DNA of 64,000 bases from Tabrizicola sp. (GCF_030694085.1 NZ_JAUXZE010000048.1:98283-162282); one strand, 5' to 3'. Numbered from the stretch's first letter, positions 26,315 to 35,167 are shown. The notes: a model not told the origin generated them from the letters alone. Made by a program: numbers and translations.

Positions 26315-27361
26315 ATGACGCAGACCTCTGATCCCCATGTCGCCCCGCAGGCCGATCACGCCGACACGGCCCGCACCTTCCTGCAAAGGGTTGCCGATCT
26401 GCGGGCCTGGCTGTTCCTGGCCTTCCTGATCCTTGGGTTCGAGGTCTGGTCGCGCATCTCGTTCGGGGGGACGTTCCTCTTCAACCCGTTCAACATCCAG
26501 TCCATCGCCGTCTTCGCAGTGGCCCCCCTGCTGCTGGCCACGGGGCAGACCTTCGTCATCATCTCTGGCGGGATCGACCTGTCGATGGGTTTCATCATGG
26601 GGCTGGCGGCAGTGGTCGCGGCGCATGTGATCAACTGGGCCACACCCGGCATGGGGTTCGGGATGGCGGTTCTGTTCGGAGGGCTGGTGGCCGTGCTTGT
26701 CGCGGCGATACCGGGCATGGTCAACGGGATGCTGGTGGCCTTCCTGAAAGTGCCCCCCTTCATCGGCACGCTTGGCATGTTCGGCGTGGCGCGTGGGGTG
26801 GCCTTCCTCTTGGCGGGCGGCACAACGGTTCCGGTCAAGAACGAGGTTTTTGCCGCCCTTGGCAACGGTCGGTTCTACGGCGTTCCCTACATCGTCATCG
26901 TGACGGCCATCTTCGTGCTGATCATGCATTACCTGCTGAGCCAGACAAAATTCGGCCAGCACAACTATGCCATCGGCGCCAATGCCCAGGCCGCACGGCG
27001 GGCGGGCATCAACATCAAATGGCATCTTTTGCGGCTGTATATCCTGTCGGGGATGTGTGCGGGCCTTGCGGGCGTCCTTTATGCCGCGCGCTTCACCGCA
27101 GGGGCGGCACAGGCGGGCGAGCCGTTGCTACTCGATTCAGTTGCAGCGGTGGTCATCGGGGGCGCAAGTCTCTTCGGCGGGTCAGGCACGATCCTGGGGA
27201 CCGTGGCGGGGGCCCTGGTGATTGCGGTCATTCAATATGGCCTTGTCTTCATCAATGTCGCCCCGTTCTGGCAGTTCATCTCTGTGGGCGTCGTGATCAT
27301 CATCTCGGTCCTGATCGACCAGGCGCAAAGGCGGTTCTCGGGAGGACGGCAGAGTGAATGA
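26315..27361 (+). CDS. sugar ABC transporter permease
   Basis: The ATG at 26315 gives 348 residues with about ten membrane helices, of the RbsC/FrcC family. The cytoplasmic loop block A-I-G-A-N-A-Q-A-A-R-R-A-G-I is the segment that contacts the ATPase. An earlier in-frame ATG at 26192 is open, but the extra 41 residues are not membrane-like and cover the intercistronic hairpin. The stop overlaps the ATPase gene start. Confidence 0.88.
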   Translation: MTQTSDPHVAPQADHADTARTFLQRVADLRAWLFLAFLILGFEVWSRISFGGTFLFNPFNIQSIAVFAVAPLLLATGQTFVIISGGIDLSMGFIMGLAAVVAAHVINWATPGMGFGMAVLFGGLVAVLVAAIPGMVNGMLVAFLKVPPFIGTLGMFGVARGVAFLLAGGTTVPVKNEVFAALGNGRFYGVPYIVIVTAIFVLIMHYLLSQTKFGQHNYAIGANAQAARRAGINIKWHLLRLYILSGMCAGLAGVLYAARFTAGAAQAGEPLLLDSVAAVVIGGASLFGGSGTILGTVAGALVIAVIQYGLVFINVAPFWQFISVGVVIIISVLIDQAQRRFSGGRQSE

Positions 27362-28139
27362 CATGAGCCCCCCGAACACTCCAATGGTGAACACTCCAAT
27401 GGGCGAAACGCTGCTTGAGGTTCGCCACCTGTCGAAGAACTTCGGCCCGGTACAGGCCCTGAGCGATCTGTCGATGAAGGTTCATGCGGGTGAGGTCGTG
27501 GCCCTGGCCGGTGACAACGGTGCGGGCAAGACGACGCTGATCAAGGCGATTTCGGGGGTCTATGCGCCTTCGTCCGGGGAGATCCTCTTGAAGGGCAAGT
27601 CGGTCAGCTTTGCCTCGCCGCAAGAGGCGCGGGACCAGGGGATCGAGACGATCTACCAGGACCTTGCCCTTGCCGACAACCTGACCATCGGCGCGAACAT
27701 CTTCCTTGGGCGTGAGCCGATGCGCCGGGCCTTCGGGTTCCTGCCGGTGCTGGACCGCGCCAAGATGGCCGAAGCGGCGAAGTCCACCATGGCTTTGCTG
27801 GATTTCCACGTCAGCCGTCTGGATGCGCCCGTGTCAAACTTCTCGGGTGGGCAGCGGCAGGCGGTGGCGATCGGCCGCGCGGTCTACTGGAACGCGCAGA
27901 TCCTGATCATGGACGAACCGACTGCGGCCCTGGGCGTGCCCGAACAGCGCAAGGTGATCCAGCTGATCCACCAGCTGAAGGCACAGGGGCGCGGGGTGAT
28001 CTTCATCAGCCACAACCTGCAGGACATCTTTGCCGTCGCTGACCGGATCGTGGTCCTGCGGCGGGGTGTGCAGGCCGGTGAGCGGCGGATTTCGGACACC
28101 ACGCATGACGAGGTCGTCAAGCTGATGGTCGGCGGCTAG
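27354..28139 (+). CDS. sugar ABC transporter ATP-binding protein
   Basis: The 261-residue protein carries a single ABC domain with Walker A GDNGAGKTT, signature FSGGQRQA and Walker B LIMDEPTAALG. The GTG at 27354 overlaps the permease stop and is eight bases from GGAGGA, which is better than the ATG at 27363. The N-terminus contains a 15-bp near-perfect tandem duplication (27374-27403) coding NTPMV-NTPMG. Having one ABC domain rather than the two of RbsA matches FrcA-type importers. Confidence 0.9.
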   Translation: MNDMSPPNTPMVNTPMGETLLEVRHLSKNFGPVQALSDLSMKVHAGEVVALAGDNGAGKTTLIKAISGVYAPSSGEILLKGKSVSFASPQEARDQGIETIYQDLALADNLTIGANIFLGREPMRRAFGFLPVLDRAKMAEAAKSTMALLDFHVSRLDAPVSNFSGGQRQAVAIGRAVYWNAQILIMDEPTAALGVPEQRKVIQLIHQLKAQGRGVIFISHNLQDIFAVADRIVVLRRGVQAGERRISDTTHDEVVKLMVGG

Positions 28140-28142
28140 GCC

Positions 28143-29108
28143 ATGTCCGGCATCTGCATCGGCTCGGTCGGCGAACTGCTGGTCGAATTCGTCTGCACCG
28201 AGAAGGATCACCGGCATCTGCGCGCGGCCCCCTATGTCGGGCCATTTCCAAGCGGGGCGCCGGGCATCTTCATCGATCAGGCGGCGCGGATTGCGGGCGC
28301 GATTGGCGGGCGGGCGGTCTTTGCCGGGGCGGTGGGGGACGATGCCTTCGGCGAGGTCATCCTGCAGCGGCTGAGGGACGACGGGGTGGAGCCGGGGCTG
28401 ATCGGGGTCATCCCCGGCGTCCCGACCGGGACCGCGCATGTCAGCTACAACAGCGACGGCAGCCGGGATTTCGTCTTCAACATGGCGCACTCTGCCGCGG
28501 CTCATCTGCCCCCGGGCGACAGGATCGAGGCGGGCTTTCTGGCGGCGGGGATCACGGTCCTGCATATCTCGGGTTCCATGCTGGGCGGAGCGGCGATGCG
28601 GGCGGCGGCGGTGGATATCTGCCAGCGCCTGCATGCGCGGGGCGTGGCGATCTCCATCGACCCCAACATCCGAACCGAGTTGATGACCGACCGGGGCTAT
28701 CTGGACGCAGTGAACCGGATCATGGAGGTGGCGGCCTTTGTCCTGCCCTCGGACGCCGATGCCGAACTTCTGTTTCCCGGTCAGGATTTCAACGACTGGT
28801 CCGCCTGGCTATTGTCCAATGGCGCGCGGGCTGTCGTCCTGAAGCGCGGCGATCAGGGCTGCATCGGGCGCGATGCAGAGGGGACGGTGGACCTCGCCGC
28901 GCACCCTGTTGCCGTGGTCGATCCGACCGGCGCGGGCGACTGCTTCTGCGCGACCTTCGTCACTCTTGCTGCCGCTGGTCGACCTTTGGCCGAGGCGCTG
29001 GCCCAGGCCAATGCGGCGGGGGCGCTGGCTGTCGGCAGGCTTGGTCCGATGGAAGGGAACTCTACTCTGGCAGAGATTGCCGCCGTTCTGAAACCTGAAG
29101 GAGTCTGA
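28143..29108 (+). CDS. PfkB-family sugar kinase
   Basis: The 321-residue protein has the PfkB C-terminal signature DPTGAGDCF with the catalytic aspartate, and an N-terminal substrate lid. It begins three bases after the importer ATPase gene. It would phosphorylate the imported sugar or an early product. The substrate is not readable from the motifs. Confidence 0.88.
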   Translation: MSGICIGSVGELLVEFVCTEKDHRHLRAAPYVGPFPSGAPGIFIDQAARIAGAIGGRAVFAGAVGDDAFGEVILQRLRDDGVEPGLIGVIPGVPTGTAHVSYNSDGSRDFVFNMAHSAAAHLPPGDRIEAGFLAAGITVLHISGSMLGGAAMRAAAVDICQRLHARGVAISIDPNIRTELMTDRGYLDAVNRIMEVAAFVLPSDADAELLFPGQDFNDWSAWLLSNGARAVVLKRGDQGCIGRDAEGTVDLAAHPVAVVDPTGAGDCFCATFVTLAAAGRPLAEALAQANAAGALAVGRLGPMEGNSTLAEIAAVLKPEGV

Positions 29109-29109
29109 G

Positions 29110-30186
29110 ATGCCCGCCAAAGACCCCCGTTTGCTGCGCGTCGGAGTCCTCGGCTGCGGTCCCATCGCCCAGGCCGCGCATTTTGAGGCCTGCACCAAGG
29201 CCCGCAACGCCGAGCTTTACGCAATCTGCGATGTGGCCGATGACCTGCGCGACCGGATGGCCGCGACCCATGCGCCCACCCGCAGCTACGCCGACTATGA
29301 CGCGATGCTCGCCGACCCCGAGCTTGAGGCCGTGGTGATCGCCACCTCGGACGCGTTCCACGTTCCCGCCGCCTTGCGCGCGTTGCAGGCGGGCAAGCAT
29401 GTGCTGTGCGAAAAGCCTCTGGCCACCGGCATCGAAGAGGCGGAATCGCTGCGCGCGGTGGTGAAGGCCAGCGGCAAAGTGCTGCAGGTCGGGCACATGA
29501 AGCGTTTCGACGCGGGGTTGCAGGCCGCGAAGACCTTCATCGACGGGCCGATGGGGCAGATGGTGGCGCTGAAGGCCTGGTATTGCGACAACACGCACCG
29601 CTACGCGATGACCGATGCCGTGCAGCCGCTGATGGTGACGTCAAAGAACGCCAGGAAGCCGTCCGAGAACCCCAAGGCCGATCTCGACCGCTACTACATG
29701 CTGGCGCATGGCAGCCACCTGGTCGACACCGCGCGATTCTTTGCCGGAGAGATCGTGGCGGTCGATGCGCGGCTTCTGAACCGTGCAGGCATCCGCTGTT
29801 GGTTCGTGGATGTCGAATTCGCCAATGGGACGCTGGGGCACCTCGATCTGACGGTCGCGGTGCGCATGGATTGGCACGAAGGTTTCCAGGTTTACGGCGA
29901 GCAGGGGTCCATCCTGGGGAAAACCTACAACCCCTGGTATTACAAGTCCTCCGAGGTCGACATCTTCCATGAAGCCGACGCCAGCACCCACCGCGTGCTG
30001 GGCGCGGACGGGCATTTCTATCGGCGTCAGTTGGAGGGCTTTGCCGACACCATCCTGACCGGCGCGCCGCAGTATGGCGCGGATCTGGAGGACGGCATCG
30101 CCTCGGTCCGGGCGATGGTGGCGATTGCGCAGTCGGCCCGCAGCGGGACGCCGGTCAAGCTTGCCGACGTGTCGGGCGCGCTATGA
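29110..30186 (+). CDS. Gfo/Idh/MocA family oxidoreductase
   Basis: The 358-residue protein has an N-terminal Rossmann fold (VGVLGCGPIAQ) and the E-K-P-L-A-T block typical of NAD(P)-dependent sugar or inositol dehydrogenases. A good AAGGAG precedes the start, and the stop overlaps the next gene. It probably oxidises a hydroxyl of the imported sugar, its acid or a cyclitol. Confidence 0.88.
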   Translation: MPAKDPRLLRVGVLGCGPIAQAAHFEACTKARNAELYAICDVADDLRDRMAATHAPTRSYADYDAMLADPELEAVVIATSDAFHVPAALRALQAGKHVLCEKPLATGIEEAESLRAVVKASGKVLQVGHMKRFDAGLQAAKTFIDGPMGQMVALKAWYCDNTHRYAMTDAVQPLMVTSKNARKPSENPKADLDRYYMLAHGSHLVDTARFFAGEIVAVDARLLNRAGIRCWFVDVEFANGTLGHLDLTVAVRMDWHEGFQVYGEQGSILGKTYNPWYYKSSEVDIFHEADASTHRVLGADGHFYRRQLEGFADTILTGAPQYGADLEDGIASVRAMVAIAQSARSGTPVKLADVSGAL

Positions 30187-30998
30187 GGCTGGGGATCTTC
30201 GCCAAGACCTTTGCCGGGACCGACCCGCTGGCGGTGCTACAGGCCGCGAAGGACGCGGGGTATGCCGCCGTGCAATACAACATGGCCTGTTCGGGCCTGC
30301 CCGCCATGCCCGATGTCCTGACCGAAGCGCAGGCTGCTGACGTGGCCCAGGCAAGTGCCGCGACCGGGGTGACGATTGCCGCCGTGTCCGGCACCTACAA
30401 CATGATCCATCCCGACCCCTCTGTCCGCGCCACGGGCCTGCGCCGGTTGGGGGTGCTGATCGACCATGCCGCAGCGATGCGGACCGGGATGGTCACACTT
30501 TGCACCGGGACCCGGGACCCGGAGGACCAGTGGCGGCATCACCCCGACAACGCCCTGCCCGAGGCATGGCGCGATCTGCTGGACGAGATGACCAAGGCCT
30601 GCGCCCTGGCCGAACGCGCCGGGGTGAAGCTGGGGATCGAGCCGGAGCTGGCCAATGTGATCGACGGCGCAGCCAAGGCGCGCCGCCTGATCGACAGCCT
30701 GCAAAGTCCCGCCCTGGCCATAGTGCTGGACCCGGCGAACCTGTTCGAGGTGGCGCCTCTGGCCGTGCAGCGCGACATACTTTCCAGTGCCGTCGACCTT
30801 CTGGCCGACCGCATCGCGATGGCCCATGCCAAGGACCGTGACCCGTCCGGGGGTTTTGTGGCGGCGGGGACGGGCGTCGTCGACTTTCCGCATTTCCTGA
30901 ACCGACTGCGGGCCGCGGGCTTCGACGGTGATCTTGTCACCCATGGCCTGACCGCGACCGAGGCCCCCGGCGTGGCCGCCTTCCTGGCCCGGTCATGA
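30183..30998 (+). CDS. xylose-isomerase-like TIM-barrel sugar (phosphate) isomerase/epimerase
   Basis: The 271-residue protein belongs to the AP-endonuclease family 2 / xylose isomerase-like superfamily. Metal-ligand candidates are in LGIEPE, IVLDPAN and MAHAKD. It overlaps both neighbours by four bases. In such operons it isomerises or epimerises the product of the neighbouring Gfo/Idh/MocA enzyme. The substrate is unknown. Confidence 0.85.
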   Translation: MRLGIFAKTFAGTDPLAVLQAAKDAGYAAVQYNMACSGLPAMPDVLTEAQAADVAQASAATGVTIAAVSGTYNMIHPDPSVRATGLRRLGVLIDHAAAMRTGMVTLCTGTRDPEDQWRHHPDNALPEAWRDLLDEMTKACALAERAGVKLGIEPELANVIDGAAKARRLIDSLQSPALAIVLDPANLFEVAPLAVQRDILSSAVDLLADRIAMAHAKDRDPSGGFVAAGTGVVDFPHFLNRLRAAGFDGDLVTHGLTATEAPGVAAFLARS

Positions 30999-31795
30999 CC
31001 CAAAGCGGATGGCTGAACCGCAACGGCCTGCGCCTCGCGCTCCACGGCGCAGGCAGCACTGGCCCGGCGCTGGTGTTCCAGCACGGGCTTTGCGGCGATG
31101 CGCGGCAGGTGGCCGAGGCGATGGCGGGCCTCGCTCCGCAGCGCTGGGTTTGCCTTGAATGTCCGAGCCACGGGGCTTCGGACATGGACCCCACACCCTC
31201 CCTTGCAAGCTTCGCCGATCATGTGGCTGCGCTTGCCGAAACGTTCGACGGCCCGGTTGTCTTGGGTGGCATTTCGATGGGCGCAGCCATTGCCACCCGC
31301 CTTGCCGTGACGCGCCCGGACCTTGTCCGCGCGCTTGTGCTGGTCCGCCCGGCCTGGGTGGCCGAGGCCGCGCCGGCCACTATGGCCCCCAACGCCGAAG
31401 TCGGCGCGCTTCTGGCGCGCCTGACGGCCGGTCAGGCGCGCGGCATCTTCGCCGCCAGCCCCACGGCACGCCATCTGGCGGTCGTCGCGCCGGACAACCT
31501 TGCCTCGCTGATGGGGTTCTTCGACCGCACGCCGCAGGAGGCGACCGCCCGGCTGCTGACGGCAATCTCGGCGGATGGTCCGGGCATTTCTTCCGATGAC
31601 CTGGCAGTTCTGACCCTGCCGGTGCTGGTTTGCGCAACGTCCGAGGACGCCGTCCACCCTGCCGCCCATGCCGAAGCACTGGCCGGGATCATCCCCAAAG
31701 CCCGGCTGGTGCACCTGCCACCCAAGGGCCGCGACAAGCCCGCCCATCTGGCCGCCCTCGCCGCCGCCATGCGCCAATTCCTCAAGGAGATCTGA
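30995..31795 (+). CDS. alpha/beta hydrolase
   Basis: The 266-residue protein has the nucleophile elbow GGISMG and an oxyanion block FQHGLCGD. The fold is that of enol-lactonases and esterases. In an operon with a sugar dehydrogenase a lactonase role is reasonable, because oxidation of a cyclic sugar yields a lactone. That role is inferred. Confidence 0.82.
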   Translation: MTQSGWLNRNGLRLALHGAGSTGPALVFQHGLCGDARQVAEAMAGLAPQRWVCLECPSHGASDMDPTPSLASFADHVAALAETFDGPVVLGGISMGAAIATRLAVTRPDLVRALVLVRPAWVAEAAPATMAPNAEVGALLARLTAGQARGIFAASPTARHLAVVAPDNLASLMGFFDRTPQEATARLLTAISADGPGISSDDLAVLTLPVLVCATSEDAVHPAAHAEALAGIIPKARLVHLPPKGRDKPAHLAALAAAMRQFLKEI

Positions 31796-31796
31796 C

Positions 31797-32489
31797 ATGC
31801 CCCGCCCCACCGCCAACTGGATGGACACCTTGCCTCGTACCCGTCTGCTGGCCGAGTTTTCGATGTGGTCCGCCGACTTGATCCGCCTGGCCGACGACCT
31901 GGTGCGCATCACGCCGCACGCCGATATCCTGCATGTCGACGTGGCAGATGGTTACTTCGCCCCGGCCTTGCTTTTCTTCCCCGACCTTGTCGCCCGGATG
32001 CGGGAGCAGACCGCTCTGCCGATCCATGTGCATCTGATGGTCTCGGACCCGGTTCTGTTGGCGCAGATCGACCAGTTCGCCGAGGCCGGTGCCGACCTGA
32101 TCAGCCTGCATGTCGAGAACGCCAATGCCGTCGAAGGGCTGGACCGGATTGCGGCGCATGGGGTAAGGGCGGGCATGGTCCTGCGGGTGGAAACCCCGGT
32201 GGCCAAGGCCGCCCCGTGGCTGGGTCGGCTGGACATGCTGACACTGCTCGGCACGGCGATCGGAGTGAAGGGTCAGGGCCTGAACCCCGCCGCCACAGAC
32301 CGCCTGCAAGAGGCAGGGCGCCTGATTGCCGCGACCGGACGTCGGATCGTCCTTGCCGCCGACGGCGGCATCCGCGACACGACTGTTCCCCTCTTGCGTG
32401 CGGCGGGTGCGGAAACGGTGGTGCTGGGATCACTGGCCTTCGGTGCCCCCGATCTGGCCGAACGGATGGGCTGGCTGCATGACCTGTAG
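31797..32489 (+). CDS. ribulose-phosphate/allulose-phosphate 3-epimerase family protein
   Basis: The ATG at 31797 with AAGGAG upstream gives 230 residues, normal for the family. It shows HVDVADGYFAP, HLMVSDP and LAADGGI, which correspond to the metal- and phosphate-binding blocks of Rpe and AlsE. The A in the DVADG block, where housekeeping Rpe has M, and the operon context favour a catabolic epimerase acting on a ketose phosphate. Confidence 0.85.
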   Translation: MPRPTANWMDTLPRTRLLAEFSMWSADLIRLADDLVRITPHADILHVDVADGYFAPALLFFPDLVARMREQTALPIHVHLMVSDPVLLAQIDQFAEAGADLISLHVENANAVEGLDRIAAHGVRAGMVLRVETPVAKAAPWLGRLDMLTLLGTAIGVKGQGLNPAATDRLQEAGRLIAATGRRIVLAADGGIRDTTVPLLRAAGAETVVLGSLAFGAPDLAERMGWLHDL

Positions 32490-32528
32490 TCGGACAGCTG
32501 CTGAACCGGCCATGTCCAGCAGCCCGAC
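32489..32528 (+). terminator. weak terminator-like hairpin after the sugar operon
   Basis: GTCGG pairs with CCGAC and the inner CTGCTG with CAGCAG. Only TT follows, so termination would be inefficient or Rho-assisted. Confidence 0.4.
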
Positions 32529-32695
32529 TTGAGAAACGCACATCCCTGATCACTTCGCGGGAGCCGGCAGGTGCCGCAACCCCGAGCAACTGACTTCGCC
32601 TTGCGGAAGGAGCGATCCGAATGACTGTCGCGTCCAGCGGAGCGAACTCACGGACGTCGCATCCACGACCCCGCGACGATCATAAGTAGAAGATT

Positions 32696-32748
32696 TAAGT
32701 GGTGCCCAGAGCCGGAATCGAACCAGCGACACGCGGATTTTCAATCCG
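32696..32748 (-). repeat. attL: 53-bp direct repeat of the tRNA-Phe 3' part
   Basis: This segment is identical to 48828-48880, which contains the 3' half of the intact tRNA-Phe gene. Here it is followed by unrelated sequence, so it is the displaced 3' end of the original tRNA left at the far side of the integrated element. Confidence 0.93.
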
Positions 32749-32789
32749 GGTACACGCAATGATAAATTTGGTATCTTCATGAATTGGTT

Positions 32790-32814
32790 AAGGTCCGCGT
32801 CAGCGGACCTTTTG
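32790..32814 (-). terminator. hairpin terminator downstream of the integrase gene
   Basis: AAGGTCCGC-GTCA-GCGGACCTT is a nine-pair stem with a GTCA loop. On the minus strand AACC follows, and on the plus strand TTTTGCC follows. It has the core CCGCGTCAGCGG found six times in the element. Confidence 0.65.
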
Positions 32815-32848
32815 CCATGGTTTTGCCATGTCCACCGTCTTTGCCATG
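32810..32848 (+). repeat. left integrase arm-type repeats (3 copies)
   Basis: TTTTGCCATG occurs at 32810-32819 and 32821-32830, with CTTTGCCATG at 32839-32848. Two more exact copies lie near the other end (48672-48681, 48684-48693), all in the same orientation. Their position just inside both att sites suggests arm-binding sites of the integrase. Confidence 0.6.
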
Positions 32849-32851
32849 CCG

Positions 32852-34057
32852 TCAGGATGGCAGAGTCATCCGCGCCATTATGGCCTGATCCCCGGCGGCA
32901 TCTTCGAAGAGGTGGCCGTACTCTTTCAGCGTGAACGCGGGGTCATGGTGGCCCATCCACACCTGTAGTTGCTTGAGGTTGGCACCCCCTTTGATCAGAC
33001 GGGCCGCAAAGGAATGGCGGAACGCATGGAAGCCTAGCGCGGGGACGGGGACGCCCTTGCCCGCCTCCGCCCGCTTGTTGGCGCGCTCCACGAGAGGCGT
33101 AAGCATTCTGTTGTACAGGTTGTGGTAGCTGCGTGGTGTACCCTTAGCGCTTCCGAAAAGCAGGTCACGGTTGTGGAGCTTCAACGCGGCCTCTAACGGT
33201 AAAATCAGGTCATCGTGCAGAGGTATCGAGCGAATACCTTCCGCGCTCTTGGTGACCCCAATCTCGCCCTTCTCTGCCGCACGCTGGCGAATGTGTATCT
33301 TGTCATTGGCCTTGTCGAATGCCGACCGAGGAAACCCCCGCGCTTCGGAAATCCGGACACCCGTATGAGCAAGGAAATAGGCCAGAGGCCGGTATAACTG
33401 CCACGCCCTCGCAACGCCTCTGTTTCGGTCTTCTGCAAGGCTGTCCGCCGCTGCCAGAAGTGCCGCCAACTGCGCCGGGGTGAATGCTGCCTGATCCTTG
33501 TTTAGCTTGTTCTGCGCTTTCTCAAGCCGCGTTGTCTTGATGGTCACATCCGCTCCCGGCACTACGTCAATGACTCCGCGCCCGACTCCGTAAGCCAGAA
33601 CCGCTTTGGTCAGTCGCAGAACCTCGCGGATTGACCGTGCTGACACGATCACCCTCGCGCATCTGGTGCGAAGCTCTTCCATGTCGCCCTTGGTGATCGA
33701 AGCAACCGTCCCACCCTTCAAACGGAAGTAGGGCAACGCGTGGTTTTCAAGGTATCGACGATAGGTCCGAAGAGTCTGGCCTTCTAGTGGGTCGCCGCCG
33801 TCCTTTCCCTCTTCCAACTCGCGAAGGTAGTCATTCATCAGGTCTTCGAAGACCACCTTCTTGCGCTGTGTTTCCTGCAGGTCCGACAGGTCGCGCCCCT
33901 CGAATTTCGACTGCATCTCGGCTGCATAGGCCTTAGCCTCGCGCTTCATATCGAAGGCTTTCTCACGTTCCTTTCCATCTTGCTTCCACTTCGCGAGGTA
34001 GCGCTTGCGCTCTTTCCCGCCTTTGCCAGATACCATCTTTTCGGTGACGTACGCCAT
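32852..34057 (-). CDS. tyrosine-type phage integrase
   Basis: The ATG at 34057 gives 401 residues beginning M-A-Y-V-T-E-K. The C-terminal catalytic domain has the Arg box HTGVRISEA, the HAFRHSFAARL block, the G-H-H-D histidine and the nucleophile tyrosine in LKEYGHL. An N-terminal arm-binding and core-binding region precedes it. It would recombine the 53-bp att repeats in tRNA-Phe. It lies about 100 bp from attL and reads toward it. Confidence 0.94.
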   Translation of the reverse strand: MAYVTEKMVSGKGGKERKRYLAKWKQDGKEREKAFDMKREAKAYAAEMQSKFEGRDLSDLQETQRKKVVFEDLMNDYLRELEEGKDGGDPLEGQTLRTYRRYLENHALPYFRLKGGTVASITKGDMEELRTRCARVIVSARSIREVLRLTKAVLAYGVGRGVIDVVPGADVTIKTTRLEKAQNKLNKDQAAFTPAQLAALLAAADSLAEDRNRGVARAWQLYRPLAYFLAHTGVRISEARGFPRSAFDKANDKIHIRQRAAEKGEIGVTKSAEGIRSIPLHDDLILPLEAALKLHNRDLLFGSAKGTPRSYHNLYNRMLTPLVERANKRAEAGKGVPVPALGFHAFRHSFAARLIKGGANLKQLQVWMGHHDPAFTLKEYGHLFEDAAGDQAIMARMTLPS

Positions 34058-34095
34058 TTTATGCCATGCCTGATTCCGTGTGTCGGTATCGTGCC

Positions 34096-34107
34096 CCGCT
34101 GACGCGG
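34096..34107 (-). repeat. CCGCGTCAGCGG hairpin, copy 2
   Basis: The core hairpin of the element family lies between the end of the HEPN-motif gene and the integrase start, extended by flanking pairs to seven base pairs. No T-run follows. Confidence 0.5.
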
Positions 34108-34142
34108 ACAACGTCAAGACGCAAAGTCAGCTTGAAGCGCAG

Positions 34143-34751
34143 CTAGTACTTCTCATGGTTTACCGCAGCCGCGAGGTTGTCCAATTCCGCTGCAATCGAC
34201 CACGCCTCTCTAAGACCGCGCATGATCTTCGATATATCCCCCAGAGCGTCGGGCTTCTCAGACTCCGTCCAGATCACATAGATACCGTGCAGCAGGTACT
34301 CGAAAGCTTGCTCAAGAAGGTTGAGGGTATTCTGAGACGCGTAGAAGTCCCGGAACTCGCGCTTGCGCTTTGCGCCTTGAGTGGGCACGTTGCGGGCAAA
34401 CGTAGTGAACTCCCCGTCCATGTACATTGTCGACCCGTGCATGAGGCTGTTTCGACAAGAAAAGCATAGGTCAGCCGACTTGCACCATTGGGCAACCAAG
34501 GGCGTTAGGCCCACCTTAAGCTTGCCTTCCTCGAAATCCGCCAGAAGTCGGATAAGCTCCGATATCGGCTTTGCGTCTGTGCGCGGCCTTGTGCCTTGAA
34601 CCGGAATGGCGTCAATCGACCAGACCGCCTGTTCTGCGTAGAACTCACAATGAGACGCCAGAACGGCAATCGCGCCTATAGACGCCAGCCTATCGACCGT
34701 AAGGCCTCTGTTTGTCAGAAACTTGTGCTTTGCTCGCGCCGGAATTTCCAT
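34143..34751 (-). CDS. unknown protein with a HEPN-like RNSLMH motif
   Basis: The 202-residue protein is largely helical and carries C-R-N-S-L-M-H-G near residue 100, which fits the R-x4-6-H signature of HEPN ribonucleases. No other domain is recognisable and there is no obvious antitoxin next to it. It lies just upstream of the integrase on the same strand, where accessory cargo is often found. A defence or toxin role is inferred from the motif only. Confidence 0.6.
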   Translation of the reverse strand: MEIPARAKHKFLTNRGLTVDRLASIGAIAVLASHCEFYAEQAVWSIDAIPVQGTRPRTDAKPISELIRLLADFEEGKLKVGLTPLVAQWCKSADLCFSCRNSLMHGSTMYMDGEFTTFARNVPTQGAKRKREFRDFYASQNTLNLLEQAFEYLLHGIYVIWTESEKPDALGDISKIMRGLREAWSIAAELDNLAAAVNHEKY

Positions 34752-34802
34752 ACTGCTTCCTGCCAGTGACGCCCTTGCCTCGCGCCCCGTCAGGGGCCTT
34801 TG

Positions 34803-35042
34803 CTATTCCTGTTCCCGCGCAACAGCCCGCGAGATTTCGCATAGAATGCCGAGCACGATCCCGACCAAGATCGAATAGACTCCCGTGTCGATAAATCGAC
34901 CGATGGGCATCCCACGAAGATAGACCTGTCGGGCGGCTTCCGGGTCAGGGTCCGTCCGCAACAGCAGCCCCATGATGACTGTAAGGATGCCTAGTCCGAA
35001 TGCCAGCCGGGCTACTATCTCGCCAATCCTTGTAAAGCTCAT
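34803..35042 (-). CDS. small two-helix membrane protein
   Basis: The ATG at 35042 has GGAGG nearby and gives 79 residues with helices at about 12-28 and 55-70. It is element-encoded, and phage proteins of this type are often superinfection or lysis accessories. I do not recognise the family. Confidence 0.55.
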   Translation of the reverse strand: MSFTRIGEIVARLAFGLGILTVIMGLLLRTDPDPEAARQVYLRGMPIGRFIDTGVYSILVGIVLGILCEISRAVAREQE

Positions 35043-35154
35043 TCCCACCTCCAAACCCGTGTAACGCATTGATAGCGAGGGGTGGAAGGTTCGGGAAGGC
35101 GTAGTCCGCGTTAGCGGAGCCTGCACAACTGCCCGATTCTGTGGTGTGTCTTTT

Positions 35155-35167
35155 TTGACACAGTCAA
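35155..35167. promoter_or_regulatory. short inverted repeat in the divergent element promoter region
   Basis: TTGACACAGTCAA is TTGAC-ACA-GTCAA, a 13-bp operator-like palindrome whose left part also reads as a -35 hexamer. It lies between a leftward gene (start 35042) and the rightward early cluster (start 35278). Confidence 0.4.

Larger units (their letters stand above)
32490..32851. other. intergenic interval spanning the left element junction
   Basis: From 32529 to 32695 I see only a 23-codon frame (32621-32689) and no recognised gene. From 32696 the interval holds attL, a terminator and three integrase arm-type repeats, which are listed separately. Confidence 0.6.

Noticed and set aside
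32621..32689. A 23-codon frame with a plausible ribosome binding site before attL
   Set aside because: It is too short, has no recognisable product and lies next to the element junction. Chance is more likely.
32701..32748. tRNA-like sequence near the end of the sugar operon
   Set aside because: Only the 3' portion of tRNA-Phe is present and the rest of the cloverleaf is missing. It is the attL remnant, not a functional tRNA.
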